From assembly GCF_000313755.1 (NCBI RefSeq), contig NZ_AMZB01000096.1:1-44659 (forward strand): 44,659 bases of DNA. Reading direction: 5' to 3'. Below the pieces are notes generated by a model. The model saw only the letters and a program-made list of their open reading frames with translations. It was not told the origin of the DNA and did not search any database. Positions 7,539-14,578 of the stretch are shown here, one piece after another (position 1 is the first letter of the stretch; each line of letters starts with the position of its first letter). The stretch comes from Pseudomonas nitroreducens TX1. Its GTDB lineage: Bacteria > Pseudomonadota > Gammaproteobacteria > Pseudomonadales > Pseudomonadaceae. The translations under genes and the position numbers were made by a program.

Positions 7539-7847
7539 GTGAGCGTACGTCCGAAGGCCGTCCCGACGGTGCAGATCGACAACGACAAGGTCCTGGTCAC
7601 CGAGTGGCGCTTCGCCCCCGGTGCCGAGACCGGCTGGCATCGCCACGGCATGGAATACGTCGTGGTCCCGGTGACCAACGGCGAGCTGCTGCTGGAAACC
7701 CCCGAGGGCGAGCGCCGTGCGCCGCTGGTCCTGGGCGCGAGCTACACCCGCCAGATCGGTACCGAGCACAACGTGATCAACCCCTGCGATCACGAAGTGG
7801 CGTTCATCGAGATCGAGCTCAAGGACGGTCAACCGCACAGCCACTGA
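7539..7847 (+). CDS. bauB: BauB, cupin protein of the beta-alanine operon
   Basis: A 102-residue single-domain cupin. Seen: the metal-site motif ETGWHRHGMEYVVVPV followed by GTEHNVINPCDHEVAFIEIEL. It starts with GTG immediately after the bauA stop, so translation is likely coupled. In PAO1 bauB is needed for growth on beta-alanine, but its reaction is not settled. A cupin between the aminotransferase and the semialdehyde dehydrogenase could handle malonate semialdehyde (inference). Confidence 0.88.
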   Translation: MSVRPKAVPTVQIDNDKVLVTEWRFAPGAETGWHRHGMEYVVVPVTNGELLLETPEGERRAPLVLGASYTRQIGTEHNVINPCDHEVAFIEIELKDGQPHSH

Positions 7848-7937
7848 GCGCGCGGGCACGCGAGAAGGCGCGCCGGGACGAGTCACCTTAGAGTGGCTGC
7901 CGGCGGGCCCCGCCGCCCACGCCTCACACCGAACAAT

Positions 7938-7972
7938 CCCCTCTCCCTTCAGGGAGAGGGCTAGGGAGAGGG
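7938..7972. repeat. Solo half of the CCCTCTCCC repeat
   Basis: A single hairpin unit, CCCTCTCCC-TTCA-GGGAGAGGG followed by CTAGGGAGAGGG, equal to the right half of the REPIN-like elements. It lies between bauB and bauC, inside the operon. Confidence 0.8.
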
Positions 7973-8018
7973 CTCTCGAAGCCCTCACCCGAACCACTCA
8001 AGCGAGAAGAGACAACCC

Positions 8019-9515
8019 ATGACCACCGTCAAGCACCTGATCGGCGGCGAGATGATCGCCGACACCGGCCGCACCGCCGACGTCTTCAACCCGTCCACCG
8101 GCGAGGCCATCCGCAAGGTTCCGCTGGCCAGCCGCGAAACCGTGCAGCAGGCCATCGACGCCGCCAAGGCCGCCTTCCCGGCCTGGCGCAACACCCCGCC
8201 GGCCAAGCGCGCCCAGGTGCTGTTCCGCTTCAAGCAACTGCTCGAAGCCAACGAGCAGCGCATCAGCCAGCTGATCAGCGAAGAACACGGCAAGACCCTG
8301 GAAGACGCCGCCGGTGAACTCAAGCGCGGCATCGAGAACGTCGAGTACGCCAGCGCCGCCCCGGAAATCCTCAAGGGCGAATACAGCCGCAACGTCGGCC
8401 CGAACATCGATGCCTGGAGCGACTTCCAGCCGATCGGCGTGGTCGCCGGCATCACCCCGTTCAACTTCCCGGCCATGGTGCCGCTGTGGATGTACCCGCT
8501 GGCCATCGCCTGCGGCAACACCTTCGTGCTGAAGCCGTCCGAGCGTGACCCGAGCTCCACCCTGCTGATCGCCGAACTCTTCGAAGAAGCCGGCCTGCCC
8601 AAGGGCGTGCTGAACGTGGTGCACGGCGACAAGGCCGCCGTGGACGCGCTGATCGAGGCCCCGGAAGTCAAAGCCCTGAGCTTCGTCGGTTCGACCCCGA
8701 TCGCCGAGTACATCTATTCCGAAGGCACCAAGCGCGGCAAGCGCGTGCAGGCCCTGGGCGGCGCCAAGAACCACGCCGTGCTGATGCCCGACTGCGACCT
8801 GGACAACGCCGTCAGCGCCCTGATGGGTGCGGCCTACGGCTCCTGCGGCGAGCGCTGCATGGCCATCTCCGTGGCCGTCTGCGTGGGCGACCAGATCGGC
8901 GACGCGCTGGTCGAGAAGATCGTTCCGCAGATCAAGGCCCTGAAGATCGGCGCCGGCACCTCCTGCGGTCTGGACATGGGCCCGCTGGTCACCGGCGCGG
9001 CCCAGCAGAAAGTCACCGGCTACATCGATGCCGGCGTCGAGCAGGGCGCCCAGCTGCTGGTCGACGGCCGCAACTACAAGGTGGCCGGTCACGAGAATGG
9101 CTTCTTCGTCGGCGGCACCCTGTTCGACAAGGTCACCCCGGACATGACCATCTACCAGGAAGAAATCTTCGGCCCGGTGCTGTGCATCGTGCGGGTGAAC
9201 AGCCTGGAAGAAGCCATGCAGCTGATCAACGACCACGAATACGGCAACGGCACCTGCATCTTCACCCGCGACGGTGAAGCGGCGCGTCTGTTCTGCGACG
9301 AGATCGAGGTCGGCATGGTCGGTGTCAACGTGCCGCTGCCGGTACCGGTGGCCTACCACAGCTTCGGCGGCTGGAAGCGTTCGTTGTTCGGCGACCTGCA
9401 CGCCTACGGCCCGGACGGCGTGCGCTTCTACACCAAGCGCAAGGCCATCACCCAGCGCTGGCCGCAGCGCAAGTCGCACGAAGCGGCGCAGTTTGCCTTC
9501 CCCAGCAATGGTTGA
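8019..9515 (+). CDS. bauC: CoA-acylating (methyl)malonate-semialdehyde dehydrogenase
   Basis: A 498-residue aldehyde dehydrogenase of the MmsA type that converts malonate semialdehyde to acetyl-CoA with release of CO2, the last step of beta-alanine breakdown. Seen: GVVAGITPFNFPAMVPLWMYP, LKPSERDPSS, the cofactor stretch FVGSTPIAEYI, catalytic Cys280 in YGSCGERCMAIS, and EEIFGPVLCIVR. The ATG at 8019 has a purine-rich GAGAAGAGA site. A repeat half-unit separates it from bauB. A strong terminator follows, so the operon ends here and bauD is not present downstream. I favour BauC over valine-pathway MmsA because of the operon. Confidence 0.92.
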   Translation: MTTVKHLIGGEMIADTGRTADVFNPSTGEAIRKVPLASRETVQQAIDAAKAAFPAWRNTPPAKRAQVLFRFKQLLEANEQRISQLISEEHGKTLEDAAGELKRGIENVEYASAAPEILKGEYSRNVGPNIDAWSDFQPIGVVAGITPFNFPAMVPLWMYPLAIACGNTFVLKPSERDPSSTLLIAELFEEAGLPKGVLNVVHGDKAAVDALIEAPEVKALSFVGSTPIAEYIYSEGTKRGKRVQALGGAKNHAVLMPDCDLDNAVSALMGAAYGSCGERCMAISVAVCVGDQIGDALVEKIVPQIKALKIGAGTSCGLDMGPLVTGAAQQKVTGYIDAGVEQGAQLLVDGRNYKVAGHENGFFVGGTLFDKVTPDMTIYQEEIFGPVLCIVRVNSLEEAMQLINDHEYGNGTCIFTRDGEAARLFCDEIEVGMVGVNVPLPVPVAYHSFGGWKRSLFGDLHAYGPDGVRFYTKRKAITQRWPQRKSHEAAQFAFPSNG

Positions 9516-9536
9516 TGGTGAATAAGCGGTGAGAAA

Positions 9537-9564
9537 AAGGCCGGTCTGATGACCGGCCTTTTTT
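9537..9564 (+). terminator. Rho-independent terminator of bauABC
   Basis: AAGGCCGGTC and GACCGGCCTT arms (10 bp) around TGAT, followed by a T run, 22 bases after the bauC stop. Confidence 0.9.
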
Positions 9565-9640
9565 ATGCGCGGCCGTTATTTGCGGATCAGAAAGGTGGTA
9601 CGTAGTTGGGTACTAGATTGGCTCCAGCGATTCGGTTTAC

Positions 9641-9664
9641 GTAGGAGCGGACTCCGTCCGCGAT
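9641..9664. repeat. REP element, GTAGGAGCGG type
   Basis: GTAGGAGCGGACTCCGTCCG palindromic unit, a common Pseudomonas REP form. Relatives occur at 10256-10278, 26061-26142 and 30027-30184. Confidence 0.8.
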
Positions 9665-9689
9665 GCTTCCCGGTGTGGTGTTCTGCGCT

Positions 9690-9960
9690 GCTTCGGCGTG
9701 CGCGCTGACTTCTTGTTTCGCCCCCTCGGGCGAGTTCCTTTTGGCAAACGCCCCAAAAGGAACCAAAAGGTCTTGCCCCGGACATCCGGTTTTTCGCTTG
9801 GGGCGAAAAATGCCCTCGTTGAATCGAAGTTTCAGGGGCACGCTGCGAAGGGCCGTCCCTGGCCCATCGCAGCTCTCGCGACGTCATGTCGCTCAACCCC
9901 TGAAACTCCGCTTCAACGAGGCCTCCTGAACGGGGCCGTTCGGCGTGCGCGGATGTTTTT
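9690..9960. repeat. Multi-hairpin structured intergenic element
   Basis: A run of short palindromes: CGCCC-CCTC-GGGCG, CCTTTTGG with CCAAAAGG, CCGGACATCCGG and TTTTCGC with GGCGAAAA. It ends in a 25-bp inverted repeat (9814-9838 with 9897-9921, three mismatches) around a 58-base spacer. Open frames on both strands look like read-through of structure, with no SD sites. Similar CTTTTGG/CCAAAAG elements are widespread between genes of Pseudomonas and relatives (from memory). Confidence 0.6.
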
Positions 9961-9974
9961 CTGGAAGTCTTTAA

Positions 9975-10004
9975 GAGCCGGAGCCGGAGCCGGAGCCGGA
10001 GCTG
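9975..10004. repeat. GAGCCG hexanucleotide tandem repeat
   Basis: Four perfect GAGCCG units followed by one GAGCTG, in noncoding DNA. Confidence 0.9.
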
Positions 10005-10017
10005 GGACGTAGGGCGA

Positions 10018-10036
10018 ATAACCCGGAACGGGTTAT
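10018..10036. repeat. ATAACCC/GGGTTAT palindrome
   Basis: Seven-base perfect arms around GGAAC, followed by CCGCC. This is the core of another small REP form common in this group of Pseudomonas. Confidence 0.55.
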
Positions 10037-10081
10037 CCGCCGCTAAGGCTCTTCTACCGGTGGGACCGTGCCATTGCCGCC

Positions 10082-10199
10082 CCCTCACCCCAGCCCTCTC
10101 CCCAAGGAGAGGGAGCCGTCTGTGCCGGCTGACGATGAGGTTTCATCCTGCTCCGAACGGTCCCCTCTCCCGTATGCGGGAGAGGGTTAGGGTGAGGGC
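10082..10199. repeat. REPIN-like element, copy 3
   Basis: CCCTCACCCCAGCCCTCTCC at the left and GGGAGAGGGTTAGGGTGAGG at the right, as inverted ends of the CCCTCTCCC family, with an internal GTGCCGGCTGACG as in copy 1. Confidence 0.85.
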
Positions 10200-10255
10200 T
10201 TTTGATCTTGTCGGCACGGACTCTGGTTGATCCGGCGAGATTTGCGTTGGGCGGG

Positions 10256-10278
10256 TTCGCGAGCAAGCTCGCTCCTAC
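10256..10278. repeat. REP element, CGAGCAAGCTCG type
   Basis: TTCGCGAGCAAGCTCGCTCC palindrome, the same family as the unit at 30027-30049 in opposite orientation. Together with the items from 9537 on, it accounts for most of the 780-base gap between bauC and the GNAT gene; I see no gene there. Confidence 0.8.
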
Positions 10279-10297
10279 AAGGAGTTGCGAGCGGGAA

Positions 10298-10723
10298 TCA
10301 GCCGAGGTGTTTCTTCAGGTAGATCCGCTGATGCCCCGGCGGGCAGTCTTCCAGCACGCCCATGCGTTCGAAGCCCTGCTTCTCGTAGAAGCCGGGGGCC
10401 TGGAAGCTGTAGGTGTAGAGGAACAGCCCGACGCAGCCGCGGCGGCGGGCTTCGTCTTCGGCCAGGGCGATGAGCTGGCTGCCCAGGCCGCTGCCGCGCT
10501 GGTCGTCCTGCAGCCAGAGGTAGTCGATGTAGAGCCAGCCCATGCCGGACTGGCCGAACATGCCGCCGACCACTTCACCCTCTGCGTTACGCGCGTAGAG
10601 TTCGAAGTCGTCATAGGTGTTGCTGCGGCCCATTTGCCCGAGGTTGTAGGCGAGCAGGCCCTTGACCACGATGTCGCGCGCCTGCGGGTCGATGCCCAGG
10701 GTGAATTCGAATGGGGTTTGCAT
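10298..10723 (-). CDS. GNAT family N-acetyltransferase
   Basis: A 141-residue GNAT. Seen: the acetyl-CoA loop QDDQRGSGLGSQLIALAEDEARRRGC in motif A and a C-terminal YSFQAPGFYEKQGFERMG typical of motif B. The central strand has WLYIDYLWLQ. The ATG at 10723 with a GGAGGG site is much better supported than the upstream in-frame start. It is a single-gene unit; the acceptor substrate cannot be inferred. Confidence 0.88.
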   Translation of the reverse strand: MQTPFEFTLGIDPQARDIVVKGLLAYNLGQMGRSNTYDDFELYARNAEGEVVGGMFGQSGMGWLYIDYLWLQDDQRGSGLGSQLIALAEDEARRRGCVGLFLYTYSFQAPGFYEKQGFERMGVLEDCPPGHQRIYLKKHLG

Positions 10724-10828
10724 GGTGCCCTCCGGATTGGCGAAGGCCACCAGTCTAGGGAGATGCCCGCGCGATGGGTAGGCGCCTTTGGTAGCGGCGG
10801 GCGTGCTGGGACGAACAGCGCGGGAAGT

Positions 10829-11143
10829 TCAGAGCAGTTCCTTGCGCGTGGTGTTGATCAGCTGGAGCTGCGTGTCGCGGAAGAACAGGTAGCGATAGGC
10901 GCCGTTGCTGGGGCCATACATCCAGGTTTCCAGCTGTGGCTGTCCGGGGATGAACTTTCCGTCGGGCCCGCGACGCGGTTTGGTGGGAGGCGTGACCACA
11001 CGCTTGTCCGGTTGCCCGCATTTGGCGAGCACTTCGTCCATCGGGTCGCCTTCGTTGATCAGGCTGGTGCCGCAGCGCAGCGTGCCGGCATGGGCGGTTC
11101 CGGCGGCCAGGGTGAGGAGGAGTGCTGTCAGCCAGGGGCGCAT
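10829..11143 (-). CDS. Small secreted DUF2845 protein
   Basis: A 104-residue protein with a signal peptide (MRPWLTALLLTLAAGTAHA, cleavage expected after AHA). The mature part has two Cys (LRCGTSLINEGDP and LAKCGQPDK), a basic proline-rich loop and WMYGPSNGAYRYLFFRDTQL. The pattern of an SmpA-like repeat (GDPMDEVLAKCGQP) matches DUF2845. I chose the ATG at 11143 because the longer start adds residues before the signal peptide. Its role, presumably periplasmic, is unknown. Confidence 0.75.
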   Translation of the reverse strand: MRPWLTALLLTLAAGTAHAGTLRCGTSLINEGDPMDEVLAKCGQPDKRVVTPPTKPRRGPDGKFIPGQPQLETWMYGPSNGAYRYLFFRDTQLQLINTTRKELL

Positions 11144-11216
11144 GGGTCGGTTCCGTTGCGGGTTCGCTGCCAGTCTAACGCCCGGCAATCAGCCGTTTCA
11201 TTGCGCTGATGCAATG

Positions 11217-12023
11217 TCAGCGCACGGGCCCCACATTGCGCACATACAGGTCCTTGCCACCATTGCCGCTGCCGCCCCGCGCCTGCAGTTCGAAGCGCTT
11301 GGGGTGGCCCTTGATCAGGTCGCTGAGCTTCTTGAAACCATACAGGCGCGGATCGAACGCGGGTTGCAGCTTGCTGATGTTCTGCCCGAGGGCACCCAGC
11401 TGCACCCAGTCGTCGTCGTCGCCGTCGAGGTCGTCGAGCACCTTGGCGATGAAGTCCAGCGGGACCTTCTGTGACTTGGGCTTGGCGGCGGGTTTCGGCG
11501 TGTCGTTGGCGCTTGGGGCGGCACTCTTGTCGGCCATGGTGATCGGCTCGGCAGGTGCCTCGGGCGCAGCGCGCAGGATCTCGGTGTAGATGAACTTGTC
11601 GCAGGCGGAGACGAAGGGCTTGGGCGTCTTCTCTTCGCCGAAGCCATAGACGGACAGGCCCTCTTCGCGCAGGCGCGCGGCGAGGCGGGTGAAGTCGCTG
11701 TCGCTGGAGACCAGGCAGAAACCGTCGAAGCGTCGGGTGTAGAGCAGGTCCATGGCGTCGATGATCAACGCGCTGTCAGTGGCGTTCTTGCCGCTGGTGT
11801 AGGCGAACTGCTGCATGGGTTGTATGGAGTGATCGAGCAGCACCTGCTTCCACTTGCCCAGATTGGGCTTGGTCCAGTCGCCATAGATGCGCTTGACGCT
11901 GGCGACGCCGTACTTGGCGATCTCCTCGAACAACCCTTCGACGATGGCGGCGGGGGCGTTGTCGGCGTCGATCAGCACGGCGAGGTGGGTCTGCTGGCGA
12001 GTGGCGGGGGACTTGTTGGCCAT
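11217..12023 (-). CDS. NYN domain protein with C-terminal OST-HTH/LOTUS domain
   Basis: A 268-residue LabA/MARF1-like protein. Seen: the NYN domain at about residues 12-150, with AVLIDADNAPA, YGDWT, KNATDSALIIDAMDLLY and CLVSSDSDFTRLAARLREEG supplying the acidic metal ligands. A low-complexity Ala/Pro/Lys linker follows at about 150-195. A LOTUS-type winged helix at about 195-265 contains DDDDWVQLGALGQNISKLQP and YGFKKLSDLIKGHPKRFEL. NYN-LOTUS proteins are thought to bind and cleave RNA; no bacterial target is evident here. The start at 12023 fits the family. It stands alone and is divergent from the lipoprotein gene. Confidence 0.88.
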   Translation of the reverse strand: MANKSPATRQQTHLAVLIDADNAPAAIVEGLFEEIAKYGVASVKRIYGDWTKPNLGKWKQVLLDHSIQPMQQFAYTSGKNATDSALIIDAMDLLYTRRFDGFCLVSSDSDFTRLAARLREEGLSVYGFGEEKTPKPFVSACDKFIYTEILRAAPEAPAEPITMADKSAAPSANDTPKPAAKPKSQKVPLDFIAKVLDDLDGDDDDWVQLGALGQNISKLQPAFDPRLYGFKKLSDLIKGHPKRFELQARGGSGNGGKDLYVRNVGPVR

Positions 12024-12213
12024 GCTGGATCCTTTGCTGGGGTTCAGACGACCTTAGTGCGCGAGGCCGGGCGCGACAACCCGGATGCACCAATGGAGTC
12101 ATTGCGCCATCATCGGCATGGGCATATCCTCCGCCCCCGTTCAGGGAGGAACGTGGCGCCATCATTCGATCGCGAACTGCCTGGGCGTCCCATCTGCCAT
12201 CGAAGGAATGACC

Positions 12214-12771
12214 ATGCTTCGCTTTCTCTGCGTTTCCCTTTTCGCGATCCTGCTGACCGGCTGCGCCTCTTCGGCGAAGGTCGAGAACATGCAGGTCAAT
12301 GACCAGCAGGCGCATACCCAGGGCTACGATGCCGCGCTGCGCGACAATCTCCAGGTCGCCGACGTCGAGGGCGGCAAGAAGACCAACCCGATGTGGACCT
12401 CGCAGATCGACGGCGCCGACTTCCGCGCTGCACTGGAGCAATCCCTGGGCAAGGCCGGGCTGCTCGGCCAGGGCGACAAGGCGGCGTATTCGCTGCGCAC
12501 CAAGCTGGTCAGCCTCGACCAGCCGGTGTTCGGCTTCAACTTCACCGTGACCTCGACCGTCGAGTACAGCCTGGTGGAAAACGCCGGTGGCCGCGTGGTC
12601 TGGCAGGAAACCGTCAAGGAGCCCTTCACCGCTGGCGTGGGTGATGCGTTCTACGGCGTGACCCGTCTGCGCCTGGCCAACGAAGGCTCGGCCCGCGCCA
12701 ACATCAACACCCTGCTGCAACGCCTGGGTAGCCTGAAGCTGGGTGCCGGCCAGGTGTCGCTGCAGAACTGA
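12214..12771 (+). CDS. Predicted outer-membrane lipoprotein, unknown function
   Basis: A 185-residue protein with a type II signal sequence: MLRFLCVSLFAILLTGCASS, lipobox LTGC, lipidated Cys17. The mature part has a predicted alpha/beta body with SLRTKLVSLDQPVFGFNFTVTSTVEY and VVWQETVKEPF, and no motif I recognise. I chose the second ATG (12214), which is well spaced from GAAGGA. It is monocistronic and convergent with siaD, sharing a terminator. Confidence 0.8.
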   Translation: MLRFLCVSLFAILLTGCASSAKVENMQVNDQQAHTQGYDAALRDNLQVADVEGGKKTNPMWTSQIDGADFRAALEQSLGKAGLLGQGDKAAYSLRTKLVSLDQPVFGFNFTVTSTVEYSLVENAGGRVVWQETVKEPFTAGVGDAFYGVTRLRLANEGSARANINTLLQRLGSLKLGAGQVSLQN

Positions 12772-12787
12772 TCTCGCGCTGCAAAAG

Positions 12788-12812
12788 AGCCCGGCCTTGG
12801 CCGGGCTTTTTT
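12788..12812. terminator. Bidirectional terminator between lipoprotein gene and siaD
   Basis: AGCCCGGCC and GGCCGGGCT arms (9 bp) around TT, a T6 run on the plus side and CTCTTTTG on the minus side. Confidence 0.9.
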
Positions 12813-12825
12813 CCGGGTGCCGCCG

Positions 12826-13614
12826 TTACGCGGATGAGAACTCGCATTTGTCGCGCCCGCTGCGCTTGGCGTCCAGCAGGGCGGCGTCGGCGCGGCTCAG
12901 GGTCTGGGAGTAGCTCTCGCCCGGCTGGTGTTCGGCGACGCCGAAGCTGGCGGTAACGGACAGGGCGTCAGTACCTACACGCACGGCCAGGCAGCGAATG
13001 TCGTTGCGCACGCGCTCGATGATGACGGCGGAATCGGCCAGGCGGGTGTCGGGCAGGATCAGCAGGAATTCCTCGCCGCCCCAGCGGCCGCAGAGGTCGT
13101 ACTGGCGCAGGGCGGCTTCCATGGCGCGGCCGATTTCCACCAGCACGCGGTCGCCGACTTCGTGGCCCCAGGTGTCGTTGACCTGCTTGAAACGGTCGAC
13201 GTCGAGCATGGCCAGTACGTACGGATCGCCGTGGCGCTGGGCGCGCTCGCTTTCTTCGCGCAGACGCTCCATCAGCAGGCGGCGGTTGGCGATGCCGGTG
13301 AGGGTGTCGTGGGTCGAGGCTTCCTTCAGCGCGATGTTCAGGTCGCGCATCATGTCCTGGTAGCGGTCGGAGATGCGCGCGACCTTTTCCAGCTGACGCA
13401 GCTGCTTGTGGTAGCGCTCGGACAGCGTGCTGTTCTGCTGCCGGGCCATGGACTGGAAGCCGTCGGAAATCCTTGCGATGCGTTCCAGGCGCGCGAGCTG
13501 GTCGAGGGATTGCTGGTGCTTCTGGTACAGGGCCTCGCGCAGGGGGTGCCCTTGGTACTGGGGGTCGGCCAGCAGCTCTTCGATCAGCAGGTCCAGCTCG
13601 CGCTCGCTAGTCAT
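12826..13614 (-). CDS. siaD: Diguanylate cyclase SiaD
   Basis: Makes c-di-GMP from two GTP. A 262-residue protein: an N-terminal helical region (about 1-95), predicted coiled coil with LDQLARLERIARISDGFQ and a near-repeat QLEKVARISDRYQ, then a GGDEF domain from HDTLTGIANRRLL. The active site is GGEEF in CGRWGGEEFLLILPD. The inhibitory I-site RxxD is present as RQYD, exactly five residues before GGEEF. It is the last gene of siaABCD. In PAO1 SiaD is activated by binding unphosphorylated SiaC; the duplicated coiled-coil segment is the likely docking region (known for the system). Confidence 0.94.
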   Translation of the reverse strand: MTSERELDLLIEELLADPQYQGHPLREALYQKHQQSLDQLARLERIARISDGFQSMARQQNSTLSERYHKQLRQLEKVARISDRYQDMMRDLNIALKEASTHDTLTGIANRRLLMERLREESERAQRHGDPYVLAMLDVDRFKQVNDTWGHEVGDRVLVEIGRAMEAALRQYDLCGRWGGEEFLLILPDTRLADSAVIIERVRNDIRCLAVRVGTDALSVTASFGVAEHQPGESYSQTLSRADAALLDAKRSGRDKCEFSSA

Positions 13615-13619
13615 GGCAC

Positions 13620-14000
13620 TTACTCGTCGTAGGCTTGGATGACGAACGGGAAGGTACAGTCCTCGCGGAATTCCTCGGCCAGTTCGGCGACGCGCTCGTT
13701 GCGTCGGTCATAGTGCCATGCGACGCGGGTGCTGCGGCCCTGGCAGTGGGCTTCTTCGAGCAGGTCGAAGATGTCCATCATGGCCTTGATCGAGCTGGTG
13801 TTGAGGTACAGAAGGCGCAGGTCGAGTTCCAGCGGCCGCTGTTCCTGGGTGAGGAAGCGTTCGACCCACTCGATGACCTGGCCGAACAGCTCATAGGAGT
13901 TCTCCGGGTAGGAGTCGCCTTGCATTGCGAGGATGCCGGCCTGCCAGTCGCCGTGGATCTGTGGGGTGGATTGGGTTCCGGTGACGTTGAGATCGCTCAT
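13620..14000 (-). CDS. siaC: SiaC, phospho-switch partner of SiaD
   Basis: A 126-residue DUF1987 protein. The residue phosphorylated in PAO1 SiaC, Thr68, is present at the same number here in LLYLNTSSIKAMMD. SiaB phosphorylates it and SiaA dephosphorylates it; the unphosphorylated form binds SiaD and stimulates c-di-GMP synthesis (established for PAO1). The gene is 5 bases ahead of siaD and 25 bases behind siaB, so all four are one transcript. Confidence 0.95.
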   Translation of the reverse strand: MSDLNVTGTQSTPQIHGDWQAGILAMQGDSYPENSYELFGQVIEWVERFLTQEQRPLELDLRLLYLNTSSIKAMMDIFDLLEEAHCQGRSTRVAWHYDRRNERVAELAEEFREDCTFPFVIQAYDE

Positions 14001-14025
14001 GTCGGGTCTTCCTGAATTTCGCGGT

Positions 14026-14568
14026 TCAGATCACGGCGCGCAGGCTGAAGAAGGCGCGGCCGTCGGGTTGTTCGGTGAGGGAGGTCTTGAGCGGCGCGCT
14101 GGACTTGCGGGCAATATCCAGCAGGCCAAGACCCGCGCCGGTGGAGGCTTCGGCGTCGCGCGGGCGACGCAGCTGTTCCTTGTAGGCCGCCTTGAGCTGG
14201 GCCTTGTCGAACCCGGCGATGGCTTCGATACTGCGCACCAGCCCCTGGCCGTCGGCCAGTTCCACCAGGTTGCCGGCGGAGACCACGTAGTGGCCTTCGT
14301 CGTTGCGGGCGATCGCCACGGTGGCCGAAGCTTCCTGCTCGTTGTAGCCGCGCTGGGTGGCGTAGTGGCGGATGTTCTGGGTCATCTCGATGTAGACCGC
14401 GAACACGTCCATTGCTTCGCTGGGATGCGCCTGCTCGGCCTGCATGTAGTTGCGCAGCGCGTGGCCGATCTCCTCGATCAGGCTGCGCGAGATGGGCCCG
14501 TTGAAGCAGAGCAATATGCGTTGCCGGGTAAAGCTCTCGCGCATGGCCAACAGATCTAGCGATTCCAT
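14026..14568 (-). CDS. siaB: SiaB, SiaC kinase
   Basis: A 180-residue GHKL-fold kinase (DUF6272 type). Seen: an N-box-like EMTQNIRHYATQRG and a glycine-rich GAGLGLLDIARKSS. It phosphorylates SiaC Thr68 and thereby restrains SiaD in PAO1. The ATG at 14568 lies 10 bases after the siaA stop. Confidence 0.93.
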   Translation of the reverse strand: MESLDLLAMRESFTRQRILLCFNGPISRSLIEEIGHALRNYMQAEQAHPSEAMDVFAVYIEMTQNIRHYATQRGYNEQEASATVAIARNDEGHYVVSAGNLVELADGQGLVRSIEAIAGFDKAQLKAAYKEQLRRPRDAEASTGAGLGLLDIARKSSAPLKTSLTEQPDGRAFFSLRAVI

Positions 14569-14578
14569 GGATTAACCC

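Noticed and set aside
9576..10088. A 170-residue open frame after bauC
   Set aside because: It reads through a hexamer repeat and palindromic DNA, giving simple Arg-Leu runs; not a gene.
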